Below are positions 36,848 through 46,114 of a DNA stretch of 64,000 nt, piece after piece. The DNA lies in the NCBI GenBank assembly GCA_004322215.1, contig SCSM01000036.1, positions 1-64,000 on the forward strand, written 5' to 3'. The position numbers and the translations under genes are program-made. This DNA is from Bacteroidota bacterium. Lineage in GTDB: Bacteria; Bacteroidota; Ignavibacteria; Kapaibacteriales; UBA2268. Numbering within the stretch: the stretch's first letter is position 1; the number at the start of each line of letters is the position of its first letter. The notes below the pieces were generated by a model, which was not told where the DNA came from, searched no databases, and was given only the letters and a program-made list of their open reading frames with translations.

Positions 36848-38191
36848 ATGAGATTATGTAAGTTCATAATAATTTTATTATTAATAGGAAATTCTTTATG
36901 CTTTTCTATTAATAATATAACTTGGAAAAAGCTTAGAGATAAAACTGATCTATTATTTATGGGTATTGATAATTGTGACTCTCTTTATGCAATGGCAGTT
37001 GCTCCTATAACAATACCAGGTGAATTTGATTCATGGGGTGCTATCTTAAAAACGACAGATGGCGGTTTAACCTGGAAATATGCTTTATATGATACAGTAG
37101 GTTCCACAGAACCTTTTTTCGTTGTTCCTTGGGATATATCATATCCCACACGTGATTTTTGTATCATTGGCTGTGATTCAAATCATTTTGTAAGGACAAC
37201 AGATGGCGGCATAACATGGCATGAATATATAGTAGATTTACCATATACTACAAATGGTTTTAATGATGTGGATATGTATGATGAAAACAATGGTGTTATG
37301 AAAAATCGAAATTATATAGTTATATCTCATGATGGATTTAATACTTGGGATACTATACGAAATCCTGGCGATAATGTTATTTTTAATGTCGAAATGACTA
37401 GACCCAATTCAATCAAAGTATTGTCCGGAGGTTCAAATGGACCAAGTAATGTAAGATTTTTCAGTTCAGATGATGGTGGTAAAACTTGGAATGAATATCC
37501 ACATCCTTATCACAGTATACCCCGTAATCTACATTTCATTGATTCATTAACTGGTTATGAAGTAGGCGGTAATAGAATAGGAATTGGTGACCAAAGGTCA
37601 ATGTTAATTTTTAAAACAACGGATGGGGGCCGTACTTGGGATAATGTTTTAGATACAATAATTTCTGTATCTTTTGCTTTGCAAAGTATTGATTTCTATG
37701 ATAAAGAAAATGGTATTGCTGTTGGCCAATTTGGCTCTATCTTCTGGACTCATGATGGAGGCAAATCCTGGGTATTTGATTCCAGTACGGAAATGTCTGA
37801 AATATATGCACCTACTCTCCATGTCAGTTATATACAAAAAAACAGAGCAATAATAGCAGATTATTTGGGCAGGATTTTTATTTCTGAAGACACAACAACT
37901 GATGTTGTCGAAGAAATACAAAATGATGATGATTTTACTTTATTTCCAAATCCTGCAGCAGACAAAATAAAAATAAGATTTAAAGATGAATTTATAAATT
38001 CAACAGAAATACAAATATTCAACAGCTACGGTCAGGAAATAATAAATAAATCATCTTCAGACTTCGGTCTACAGACTTCAGGCTTCCGACTGTTGGAACT
38101 TGATATTTCTTCTCTGTTGAGTGGAGTTTATTTTGCTGTTATAAATGAAAATGGAAAAGTAATAACAAAGCCGTTTGTAGTGTTGAAGTAA
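36848..38191 (+). CDS. Secreted Asp-box/YCF48-like propeller with T9SS sorting domain (tandem copy 1)
   Basis: The start chosen is the ATG at 36848, which has AAAGG upstream and begins a signal peptide (MRLCKFIIILLLIG). An in-frame TTG at 36773 lies inside the previous gene and is unlikely. In the 447-residue product, five Asp-box units ('TTDGGLTW', 'TTDGGITW', 'SDDGGKTW', 'TTDGGRTW', 'THDGGKSW') predict a YCF48/sortilin-like propeller. A T9SS type A domain follows ('TLFPNPAADKIKIRF', 'IFNSYGQEI', 'LLSGVYFAVINENGK'). Part of that domain is encoded by a 14-nt tandem repeat (38060-38090). It overlaps its paralogue downstream by one base (TAATG), so the two are coupled. Confidence 0.88.
   Translation: MRLCKFIIILLLIGNSLCFSINNITWKKLRDKTDLLFMGIDNCDSLYAMAVAPITIPGEFDSWGAILKTTDGGLTWKYALYDTVGSTEPFFVVPWDISYPTRDFCIIGCDSNHFVRTTDGGITWHEYIVDLPYTTNGFNDVDMYDENNGVMKNRNYIVISHDGFNTWDTIRNPGDNVIFNVEMTRPNSIKVLSGGSNGPSNVRFFSSDDGGKTWNEYPHPYHSIPRNLHFIDSLTGYEVGGNRIGIGDQRSMLIFKTTDGGRTWDNVLDTIISVSFALQSIDFYDKENGIAVGQFGSIFWTHDGGKSWVFDSSTEMSEIYAPTLHVSYIQKNRAIIADYLGRIFISEDTTTDVVEEIQNDDDFTLFPNPAADKIKIRFKDEFINSTEIQIFNSYGQEIINKSSSDFGLQTSGFRLLELDISSLLSGVYFAVINENGKVITKPFVVLK
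38060..38090 (+). repeat. 14-nt tandem repeat inside the sorting-domain coding region (copy 1)
   Basis: Two units of the type GACTTCGGTCTACA / GACTTCAGGCTTCC followed by GAC. It encodes 'DFGLQTSGFR' within the T9SS domain. The unit is not a multiple of three, so the two units are read in different frames. Confidence 0.65.
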
Positions 38192-39507
38192 TGAAAAACT
38201 TCATTATCATATTGTTATTATTAACAAGCACCATTTGTTATTCTAAAAGTATAAAATGGAGAAAAGTCTTTCAAGCTGATAATGCTCATTTTATCAGTAT
38301 AGATAATCCTGATTCAAATTATTGCATGGCTATAGCTACCAATGTAACTTATAAAGAAATTGTAAAATCAACCGATGGTGGTGAAACCTGGTTCCATGTA
38401 TATAAAGATACAACAGATCCAGGAAAATGGAAAAAATATGGAAGAGATATTTCATATCCGAGCCAAGACTTTTGCATAATAGGGCTTGATTCAAATGCCT
38501 TCTTAAAGACTACAGATGGTGGTTTAACGTGGAATGAATTTGAAGTTGATATTCCATACTCACCTTATGGATTTTATGATGTAGATATGTATGATGAGAA
38601 TAATGGTATATTAGTATCTTCATATTATATTGCATTAACAAATGATGGATTTAATACTTACGAATTAATTCCGAATCCAGGAGGTTTTGTTGCTTATTGT
38701 GCAGAATTGGCTGCTCCAAATTCAATATGTATAGTGTCGAGGGATATTGATGGTAGTCCTGATTTCAACGAAAGATTTTTCCGTTCTGATAACGGAGGTA
38801 AAACATGGAATGAATACGAACATCCTGATTACCGTATTCCCATGGAATTACAATTTGTTGATTCACTTAATGGATATGAAGTTGGTGGAAAGAGGACAGG
38901 CAGTGGAGATCAAAGAACAAACCTTGTATATAAAACAACAGATGGAGGTCGTACCTGGGAAAAAGTTTTTGATACTGTTATTTATATATCTTTCGGTTTG
39001 CAAAAGCTTGATTTTTATGATAAGGACAATGGCATTGTAGTAGGTCAATTCGGTTCTGTATTCTGGACACATGATGGAGGCAAATCCTGGATCTTTGATT
39101 CGAGTGGTTTGATTTGGGACAATATACCGGCAACAATGAATGTGTGTTATATAAGAAAGGATAGAGCTATCGTAGCTGATTATAATGGCAGAATTTTTAT
39201 ATCAGAATTTGTTGATGATGTCGAAGATGAAATTCCAAATGATGATGATTTTGTTGTTTATCCAAATCCAGCAACAGACAAGATAAGAATACGATTTAAA
39301 GATGAATTTCTAAATTCAACAGAACTGCAAATATTCAACAGCTATGGACAGGAAATAATTAATAAATCACCCCAGGACTTCGGTCTTCCGACTTCTGGCT
39401 TCCGACTTTTAGAACTTGATATTTCTTCTCTGTCAAGTGGTGTCTATTTCGTAATAATAAATGCGAATGGTAAAGTAAGTAGTAAACCGTTTGTAGTAAT
39501 GCGGTGA
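38191..39507 (+). CDS. Secreted Asp-box/YCF48-like propeller with T9SS sorting domain (tandem copy 2)
   Basis: 438 residues, paralogous over its whole length to the product of 36848-38191; its ATG overlaps that gene's TAA by one base. Signal peptide (1-18), five Asp-box units ('STDGGETW', 'TTDGGLTW', 'SDNGGKTW', 'TTDGGRTW', 'THDGGKSW') and a T9SS type A domain ('VVYPNPATDKIRIRF', 'LSSGVYFVIINANGK'). The same 14-nt repeat lies in the sorting domain (39376-39406). Tandem duplication with divergence is clear; the two may have different partners. Confidence 0.88.
   Translation: MKNFIIILLLLTSTICYSKSIKWRKVFQADNAHFISIDNPDSNYCMAIATNVTYKEIVKSTDGGETWFHVYKDTTDPGKWKKYGRDISYPSQDFCIIGLDSNAFLKTTDGGLTWNEFEVDIPYSPYGFYDVDMYDENNGILVSSYYIALTNDGFNTYELIPNPGGFVAYCAELAAPNSICIVSRDIDGSPDFNERFFRSDNGGKTWNEYEHPDYRIPMELQFVDSLNGYEVGGKRTGSGDQRTNLVYKTTDGGRTWEKVFDTVIYISFGLQKLDFYDKDNGIVVGQFGSVFWTHDGGKSWIFDSSGLIWDNIPATMNVCYIRKDRAIVADYNGRIFISEFVDDVEDEIPNDDDFVVYPNPATDKIRIRFKDEFLNSTELQIFNSYGQEIINKSPQDFGLPTSGFRLLELDISSLSSGVYFVIINANGKVSSKPFVVMR
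39376..39406 (+). repeat. 14-nt tandem repeat inside the sorting-domain coding region (copy 2)
   Basis: Units GACTTCGGTCTTCC and GACTTCTGGCTTCC followed by GAC; encodes 'DFGLPTSGFR'. On the opposite strand it reads as the 'KVGSQKSEDRS' type of peptide often seen in spurious ORFs of repeat-rich Bacteroidota genomes. Confidence 0.65.
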
Positions 39508-39730
39508 ACAATTTCATTTCTTTCCATTTCCCAATTCTCATTTTCCAATTATTAATTTCAATCATTTTAATACCGTTTTAAAACCATTTTCTTTATATAT
39601 TATCTTAGTTAGTCTATCTTTGCCCCGCTTGTTCTTTGTTAATATAGGTCGGACTCATTCAGTCGAAACCGGAATTTATGGGATTTCACAATTAGATGTA
39701 ACCACAATTCAAAAATCGCAAATCGTTAAT

Positions 39731-39782
39731 CCTATTTCCTATTTTCTATTTCCTTTTTCCTATTTTCTATTTTCTATTTCCC
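39731..39782. repeat. Pyrimidine-rich degenerate tandem repeat
   Basis: Words of about 10 nt of the form CCTATTTTCTATTT are repeated about five times, with only C, T and A on this strand. Confidence 0.6.
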
Positions 39783-39803
39783 AAATTTGTCATTGTCTTA
39801 AAC

Positions 39804-39968
39804 TGTCACATCAAATAGGACATCAATAGGACAGAATGAGACAAAAACGGACAGAATAGGACAAATATTCCATATTAGTAATTATTTAACTCCTTACAAA
39901 TCAATTTTATTTCTGGAGAGCAATCCAAAAAATAAAAAAAATAGGACAAAACAAGACAAAATGTGACA
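39804..39968. repeat. AGGACA-word repeat block with 8-bp terminal inverted repeat
   Basis: Begins TGTCACAT (39804-39811) and ends with its exact complement ATGTGACA (39961-39968). Inside are at least four AATAGGACA words and several GAGACA, CGGACA and AAGACA variants. It might be a decayed miniature element or simple repeat expansion. Confidence 0.45.
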
Positions 39969-40038
39969 TTTCCTTATTTTTTAACTTTATTTATGATGGA
40001 TTTAATTCGATTTTTCAATAATATATAACCATCTTCAA

Positions 40039-40077
40039 TCTAAAAAGCTAACAGCTAAAAAGCTAAACATCTAAAAA
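40039..40077. repeat. GCTAAAAA degenerate repeat
   Basis: CTAAAAAGCTAACAGCTAAA then AAGCTAAACATCTAAAAAC: four variants of an 8-10-nt word. Confidence 0.45.
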
Positions 40078-40107
40078 CTTTCTATCTAAATTATGAATTG
40101 TGAATTA

Positions 40108-41085
40108 TTATTTATTAGTTAGCGAAGGGAACTCCGTCTCCAGCATGTCCCAGTACCTGTCGCAAAACTCATCAATACCGCTGTAAAATGCAGGGGGATT
40201 AATCGTAAAATGACGGAGCATATCCGATAATTTCGGTGGTATGTATGGATATAGCTTTGAAAGATTCATAATCCTGTAATTATGGAATGCAGAACTATCT
40301 GAGAGTTCAAGCGAGTTTTTTACTTCTTCGGAAAACTCATTTCCTTTTAAAATCTGGCTGAAAGTGCGAATACCTTTGCCGGCTGTATATGATATGATAT
40401 TCCCCATGCTCCACATGTCGAAATCGCTAACGTCCTGCTTCAAATCAAAGTCTATCCATTTATAAGCTCCTGTTTCCCTTTCTATGAAAATGTGGTCATT
40501 CCTGATGTCGCCGTGGCAAAGCTTGTTTTTATGGAGAAGCTGAATAGCAAGAAAGGAATCGTATAATTTTCTTAAAATTTCGGGTAAGTCCTCGTGAAAA
40601 AACTGTTCATGCGGTTTATTAATCAAATATATTTCGTTGAATATTGTATTTCCCTTTATAAAATCTAATGCACGAATTGTATTATTCATTTCATCGTGAT
40701 ATACTTTCCCTTGCATGAAACGCAGGTCTCCTCTGACAAGGTTCAATACATCGGCTTCTTTTTCCGGGCTTCTGTAACACCTTATTTTCAATATTCCTAT
40801 ATGTGCGGTAAACTCTTCATGGAACACCATTTTCAGGATTTGGGTTTTTCCTGATTCCATATCTATCGTATTGAATACCCAATACTTGGGCTGCTCCTCG
40901 ATACCGAATCTTGTCTCGCATAAATTACCTTTAACGAGGAAATCTTTTGCTCCGATTCTGATAATATCACCCCGAATTATGCTCATCCATTGGGTTGTGT
41001 CCGTAATGATTTTTAACCGGTTTGGCTTGATGTCCCAGCCGGTCAAATCATTAATCTTTATTGCAAGTTCTTCTTTTTCGGACAT
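40108..41085 (-). CDS. Protein kinase-like / aminoglycoside phosphotransferase-like protein
   Basis: 325 residues, no signal peptide. A kinase-like core is visible: a candidate nucleotide-binding lysine in 'QILKMVFHEEF' (about 95-105), the catalytic loop 'LCHGDIRNDHIFIE' (HGD in place of HRD), the metal-binding motif 'KWIDFDL' (DFD in place of DFG) and 'DFDMWSMGNI', like the DxWSxG of Ser/Thr kinases. The HGD form is also seen in phosphotransferases acting on small molecules, so the substrate is uncertain. The first 90 residues are unassigned. The gene lies 30 nt after the metalloprotease gene on the same strand and may be co-transcribed with it. Confidence 0.72.
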   Translation of the reverse strand: MSEKEELAIKINDLTGWDIKPNRLKIITDTTQWMSIIRGDIIRIGAKDFLVKGNLCETRFGIEEQPKYWVFNTIDMESGKTQILKMVFHEEFTAHIGILKIRCYRSPEKEADVLNLVRGDLRFMQGKVYHDEMNNTIRALDFIKGNTIFNEIYLINKPHEQFFHEDLPEILRKLYDSFLAIQLLHKNKLCHGDIRNDHIFIERETGAYKWIDFDLKQDVSDFDMWSMGNIISYTAGKGIRTFSQILKGNEFSEEVKNSLELSDSSAFHNYRIMNLSKLYPYIPPKLSDMLRHFTINPPAFYSGIDEFCDRYWDMLETEFPSLTNK

Positions 41086-41115
41086 AATTATAATTTACAA
41101 GAAAAAATTATGGAG

Positions 41116-43905
41116 CTATTTTATTTTTATTATTTTTTTGACTTTAACCAATCCTCTCGATTGAATTTTCAGAAAATAAACCCCAGATATAATTTTTGAA
41201 ATATCAAAATCACAATTCAATATATCTGAATTTATATTTGGGATTGACCTCGTCAAAATTATTCTTCCGTATTCATCGAATAATGACAAATCAATATCTT
41301 CGTGGTAAAAATTTGTGATTTTTAAGTTTAATTTTTCCGATGCAGGCACAGGAACTATTTCTATTTCCGGCTCATAAAAATTATCGGAAACAGAATTAAG
41401 CGAATCGTATATGAAATTGAATATTTCAGACCATTGGCTGTTACCGAAGTAATTATCGGCTCTCACTCTCCAATAATAACTGCTTCCATTGTGCAGAACA
41501 TTGAAGTTATAAGTTGTGTCCCTGATTAGCGAATCGTTTATTATTAAAGGATAAGAGTCCATGTCATTATGAACTGATAACTGGATATGATAGTTCACCG
41601 CATTTGTAATATTGTTCCATGTAAAAGTAACGAAGGATGTATCAATCATTAAGTAGTTTGTTGGGAACAATAGTTCGGGTTTTGCCGGTACTGATGAATT
41701 TTCATTATAAAGTGAAACGATTTCTTCTTCGCCGAGTGCTTTTTTGAAAATGTAAATGTCGTCAATCGCACCGGAAAATGGCTCATTACCTTTTCTTGAA
41801 CCGATATATAAGGTTGTAGTGAAATTAAGAAGTTTCCCGGGTTTATATTCAACCTTTGTCAATGTACCGTTAACATAAACTTTTGCAGTATCACCATCAT
41901 AAGTAAAAGCAGCATGATTCCATTTATTTGCAGGAGGCAAACGCCCTGACCAGCATTGATATAAACCTACATTTAAATAGTATGAACATCCGAGTTGACC
42001 CCAATGATATATTTCAAATACATTAAGTGCCGGTCCGGAATTTGTGCCGATAAAAAACATTTTTTCTTTCAAGCTGTCGGCATTGAACCAGAAAGAAACA
42101 GTCAATTCCTTATGATTAAAATCGGCATCGGGAATCCATATATAATTTCCATTCGAAAAGTGAAATGCACTATTTTGATTGCCGAATCTGTCGGGAACAA
42201 GTCGGGGATTATTAACCGGAATACCATCTAAGAAGCCACCGCACACAGCATTACTTGCATTTCCATTAAAAGGATAAAAAGCGAGGAGGTCATCATTGGG
42301 TTTAACAAATATGGAAAAAGGAATTATGCTTGTATCGGCAACCGTACTGTCTTCCATGCTGTATAATCTCAATTTCACATTATCGCTGCAAATCTTTGGA
42401 GCTACCAAAACATATTGCTTTTCGGAAGCATTAACAGGTTCAATAATTTGTTCCCAACTTGCACCGTTATTAATGGAATATTCAATACCAAGTGTATTAA
42501 CTCCCGAAGAATTCCATTTTATTAAAATTGAATCTCCATAATTGAATGACTGATTACCATAAGGATTAAGTATAGCTATTGAAGGAATTGAAGGTACGCT
42601 AAGACAAATTGCTTTTTCTGCAATGCTTCTCATCAGCACAGCATTCTGCGGGTCAAATACCATTTTGACCTGGTAACCCAATCCGAACTGATTATTAGTT
42701 CCTCCGCAATAGCTCATTATTGAACCGGGATTAGGTTTTGGAGTAATCGAAGAGTCCAGACAACCTCCATTAATTGCATCAGCAGTTAAACAAGTATCAA
42801 TCGGAGCCCCGAAATAACAACTATGTGTGTGCTGCCCATTGAAATTATGTCCCAATTCATGGGCTACGATATATACATCATAATTGAAAGCTAATATCGG
42901 GAAACTATGGCTTGCTTGTACTGAACTTACAGAAAAACCATATTCTTTATTATTGCACAATGCATCGAAATATCCATATCCACCTCCTCCATAAGATACA
43001 GAAGTCATGACATGGAAAACATCTCTCTGTACATTTGAATAGTTGTCTTTCCAGTATTGGCGGACTTTATCAGGTAAAGCATAAGCATTGCCTTTTACAT
43101 CGTATGGGTCAGCCGGATTGTCAGTCCAGTTTTTCAGCCAGCTTATTTTAATAGAAATGTTGAGCTGCTCTTCATATATAGCATTCACCATAGAAAAAAT
43201 TGCGATTGTGTATGCTTGAGCCAAAGAGAGGTTACTGCCTGTGTTTTTAAAAAATTCAGTATCGGTTTCTACTGCAAGCTCGACTTCGAGCAATTCATTT
43301 GTCAACGGTTTGTCAATCCCATTGAATTTATTCGATTTTGAAAATTGTTCAATTTTATCATTTAAACAACCTGCTATTTCATTTTGAAATTTATAGTCAT
43401 TAACATTCGCAATCATTGATTCTTTCAAATTTGAATTTAGTTTCGGTGATATAATATATTGAATAATATCATCTTTAATAATAGTTCCGAAAATGTAATT
43501 ATCAATAAAGAATAGATATGCTTTTTCATTTTTATTACCGTTGATTGTTCCGGTAAACATAGAAATTTTAGGTGGATTAATCGGAATTTCTCCATGTAAA
43601 GTATTTGTAAGAAATTTTGTGTTTCCATCAATTATAGAATTTGTTCTAATGAGTTCAAGCTCAGCATTATTTCCTTCATACATAGGAAAAAACCTAATTG
43701 TGAGTTTATTTATTTTGTCAAAATTATCAAAGGATAATGAATTAAATGAAATGTACGATTTACCATCAATATTTTTAATATCAAACAGTTTATCGGCATC
43801 TGCAGATAAAATATAATTTGAATTTATGCTACCTGCAAAAAGGTTATAACTGAATAAAGCTAATAGAAAAATTACGGGAATACAGAGTCTGCAAATTCGA
43901 TTCAT
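41116..43905 (-). CDS. Secreted M12-type zinc metalloprotease with LamG and T9SS domains
   Basis: 929 residues. Signal peptide (1-24), a propeptide-like region (to about 215), then a reprolysin/metzincin catalytic domain with zinc site 'AHELGHNFNGQHTHSC' (HExxHxxxxxH, about 347-357) and Met-turn 'GSIMSYC' (about 395). Further on: a short Ig-like part ('GDSILIKWNSSGV'), a LamG/concanavalin-like domain (about 545-720; 'LLAFYPFNGNASN', 'NYIWIPDADF', 'YIGSRKGNEPF'), a fibronectin III-like domain ('YYWRVRADNYFGNSQWSE') and a T9SS type A end ('IISGVYFLKIQSRG'). It should be exported and cleave extracellular proteins; LamG may bind glycans. Homologous domain sets occur in Bacteroidota gelatinase-like proteases. 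Confidence 0.92.
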   Translation of the reverse strand: MNRICRLCIPVIFLLALFSYNLFAGSINSNYILSADADKLFDIKNIDGKSYISFNSLSFDNFDKINKLTIRFFPMYEGNNAELELIRTNSIIDGNTKFLTNTLHGEIPINPPKISMFTGTINGNKNEKAYLFFIDNYIFGTIIKDDIIQYIISPKLNSNLKESMIANVNDYKFQNEIAGCLNDKIEQFSKSNKFNGIDKPLTNELLEVELAVETDTEFFKNTGSNLSLAQAYTIAIFSMVNAIYEEQLNISIKISWLKNWTDNPADPYDVKGNAYALPDKVRQYWKDNYSNVQRDVFHVMTSVSYGGGGYGYFDALCNNKEYGFSVSSVQASHSFPILAFNYDVYIVAHELGHNFNGQHTHSCYFGAPIDTCLTADAINGGCLDSSITPKPNPGSIMSYCGGTNNQFGLGYQVKMVFDPQNAVLMRSIAEKAICLSVPSIPSIAILNPYGNQSFNYGDSILIKWNSSGVNTLGIEYSINNGASWEQIIEPVNASEKQYVLVAPKICSDNVKLRLYSMEDSTVADTSIIPFSIFVKPNDDLLAFYPFNGNASNAVCGGFLDGIPVNNPRLVPDRFGNQNSAFHFSNGNYIWIPDADFNHKELTVSFWFNADSLKEKMFFIGTNSGPALNVFEIYHWGQLGCSYYLNVGLYQCWSGRLPPANKWNHAAFTYDGDTAKVYVNGTLTKVEYKPGKLLNFTTTLYIGSRKGNEPFSGAIDDIYIFKKALGEEEIVSLYNENSSVPAKPELLFPTNYLMIDTSFVTFTWNNITNAVNYHIQLSVHNDMDSYPLIINDSLIRDTTYNFNVLHNGSSYYWRVRADNYFGNSQWSEIFNFIYDSLNSVSDNFYEPEIEIVPVPASEKLNLKITNFYHEDIDLSLFDEYGRIILTRSIPNINSDILNCDFDISKIISGVYFLKIQSRGLVKVKKIIKIK

Positions 43906-44000
43906 TTTTTTCCTTCAAAGTTCATCAAAATTGCAATTTATATACTTACTTATAAATTAAAAAAGTAATTTCTTTTATTGAGACAAAAATAGGAAAAAAT

Positions 44001-44031
44001 TAAAGGCAGAATCAATTAAGAAACTGCCCTT
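44001..44031 (-). terminator. Probable terminator after the 44-46 kb T9SS gene
   Basis: A short stem GGCAG (44005-44009) with CTGCC (44024-44028) is followed on the minus strand by TTTAATTTTTT. The stem is short and the loop is 14 nt, so strength is doubtful. Confidence 0.45.
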
Positions 44032-44066
44032 CATCAAAAATAAAAAATAGTATTATTCAACCAATT

Positions 44067-45839
44067 TCATTTTACTATTACCATCATTTTTGAATAATGC
44101 ATTTTATTTGTAGTCAACTTGATAAAATATACTCCGGAATTTAACCCGTCGTTATCAAATTCATAATTATAAACGGCTTTTTCCTTTTTCTCACTAACCA
44201 GGGTTTTTAATTCAATCCCTGCGGCATCATAAAGTTTGATTGTTATATAACTGCTTTCCGGAATATTATAAATTATTCTTGTTGATGTGCTGAATGGATT
44301 TGGTATATTTTCCAAAAGAATCGAATTTTTTTCATTTTCATCTACGGATGTAGGTTTATAACCTGTCGTTCCGTCAGGATTGATGTTTTGAGCATAAATT
44401 CCACCATTATCCAGTCTTTGGTCACACCAAACCGCTTTGCAAATTCCGTTAATTTCAGCGGATGCCTCCAATTCGAACTTAGGGGAACCATGTGACAGAT
44501 TTACGATATTATTATTCCAAATTTTATCCCCGTTGAAATTAATAAACATACATTTAATGGTAATTTGCGGAGGGCATTGATTGCCACCCGTATCATCATT
44601 CAAAAACAATACATATACACCATTAACAGTACAAGCAATTGTATAATCAGGAGCATTATTTTCCGAAGGACTGGAATAAAGAGTTTTACCCGAACTGCCG
44701 AAAACCGGTTTTCCTGTCAAATTGAATCTCTGGCATTTTATCGAGCCGCCTTCGATTGGCATTGTTTTATCATTATTTCTCCAGAATAGCAATGGTTCAT
44801 TTGTTTCAGAATTTACAGCAATTCGGGGACTAAGCATTTCATTTCCCTGCAAAGTAATTGCCGGTACACCATTTTCAATGAATGATATATCTCCCTTGGA
44901 ATCTATATGCTGTATATATGTTGTGTAGATGTTTGTTCTGTTCCTGTCATCATACCAAGCTAAGTAAGCACCATTTTTACCATCGCTTATCATTACAGGG
45001 CGAATAAAATAAACAATTCCGCCGCAGTTTTGAATTTCAACACCTAATTTAATAGCATTACCTGAAGGGTACATGACATGTCCCAATGCATTAATCTTCT
45101 GAACAGTCAGAACCATATCATCTTCTTTTACCAGGGTATCGCTGTCAAAACCCATAAAAGCAATTATAGCAGAACCGTTGTCAGAAGGAACAATTCTTGA
45201 ATAGCACAATTTTGGATTTGAACTGCTTAAGGTCAAATTCCCGTTTTGAAAAACTTTTTCACCTGACGAATTTAATTTTTGGACAATAACACCGCTCGAT
45301 TCGCTATCGTAAATCACCTCCCATACAAACATGAAGCAACCGTCGGTAGTTTCTACAACCCTGGGAGAATGTTCGAATAAATCATTTTCAGAGAGCCTTA
45401 CACCATTTTCGCCCCAGAGGAACTCTTTTTGAGGGCTGATTTTGTAAGCATAAACATTTTGAATATCATTATTCCGAATATCTGCAAAAGTAATGATAAC
45501 ATTACCATCATGGTCAGATATCATATCATAACCTGTCAGCCAGGTGTCCTGCTTTTGGTCGCTGATTAGCAGTCCGTCTTTACCCCAGGTTAGATTTCCT
45601 CTATCATCCAGTTTTTGAATAAATATCCGGTAAGAGCCGGTGCTTTTGTCGAACCAACTGACATAACATCCACCATCAGGAGAAGATATAACCAAAGGAA
45701 GTATTTGCTCATCCTCGATATCATTGATTTTCAGGTTTTGTGAAATATCGCTGGGCCATTCCGCTAACAAAGGAATTGAAATTAAAATCAGGAGAATTAT
45801 CAGAGTCCATTTTCTAAGCAAAAGAAGATTTGTAAACAT
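44067..45839 (-). CDS. Secreted propeller-like protein with T9SS sorting domain
   Basis: 590 residues with a signal peptide (about 1-27). The body (30-500) consists of repeated units of about 60 residues of the form 'GGCYVSWFDKSTGSYRIFIQ' and 'AYLAWYDDRNRTNIY', alternating with 'VQKLNSSGEKVF' or 'WGKDGLLIS' stretches. This suggests a six- or seven-bladed propeller with 'WxDxR' blades. The last 85 residues ('LLENIPNPFSTSTRIIYNI', 'LYDAAGIELKTLV', 'LNSGVYFIKLTTNKM') are a T9SS type A domain. Such proteins are common in Ignavibacteria and Kapabacteria; the role is unknown. Transcription is probably independent of the metalloprotease gene, given the weak terminator between them. Confidence 0.85.
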   Translation of the reverse strand: MFTNLLLLRKWTLIILLILISIPLLAEWPSDISQNLKINDIEDEQILPLVISSPDGGCYVSWFDKSTGSYRIFIQKLDDRGNLTWGKDGLLISDQKQDTWLTGYDMISDHDGNVIITFADIRNNDIQNVYAYKISPQKEFLWGENGVRLSENDLFEHSPRVVETTDGCFMFVWEVIYDSESSGVIVQKLNSSGEKVFQNGNLTLSSSNPKLCYSRIVPSDNGSAIIAFMGFDSDTLVKEDDMVLTVQKINALGHVMYPSGNAIKLGVEIQNCGGIVYFIRPVMISDGKNGAYLAWYDDRNRTNIYTTYIQHIDSKGDISFIENGVPAITLQGNEMLSPRIAVNSETNEPLLFWRNNDKTMPIEGGSIKCQRFNLTGKPVFGSSGKTLYSSPSENNAPDYTIACTVNGVYVLFLNDDTGGNQCPPQITIKCMFINFNGDKIWNNNIVNLSHGSPKFELEASAEINGICKAVWCDQRLDNGGIYAQNINPDGTTGYKPTSVDENEKNSILLENIPNPFSTSTRIIYNIPESSYITIKLYDAAGIELKTLVSEKKEKAVYNYEFDNDGLNSGVYFIKLTTNKMHYSKMMVIVK

Positions 45840-46114
45840 AAATCACCTATGCTTCTTTTTCATAAAAAATTAATTACAATTTTTTATACGGGCATTTCCA
45901 GGATTGGTTACATTATAATTTTGTTCAACGGATATAATTTAAACATTATATAAGCAGGATAAAATTCGGATTGTATTTATTATATCCCCAATAATCTTTC
46001 AAAATTATTTTTTTTATAGACAAGTTCTAATTAATTTAAATTATATATCACTCGTAATTAATCGATAATAAAAAATAATATATATAAATAATTTAACATT
46101 AAAAGAGGTGAGTA

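Larger units (their letters stand above)
39508..40107. other. 600-nt gene-free stretch made of short degenerate repeats
   Basis: No credible gene lies here. It contains: an AT-rich word series (about 39518-39560; TTTCC and CAATT words), a pyrimidine-rich repeat (39731-39782), an AGGACA repeat bounded by a short inverted repeat (39804-39968) and a GCTAAAAA repeat (40039-40077). The neighbouring genes converge on this region, so it may also hold their terminators, though no G+C-rich hairpin is visible. Confidence 0.6.

Noticed and set aside
39359..39565. 68-codon minus-strand ORF ending in a KVGSQKSEDRS-like peptide
   Set aside because: This is the translation of the 14-nt and CAATT-word repeats; such peptides recur as annotation artefacts.
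39804..39968. CRISPR array
   Set aside because: The repeated words are only 6-9 nt, degenerate and irregularly spaced; there are no uniform repeats and spacers and no cas genes.
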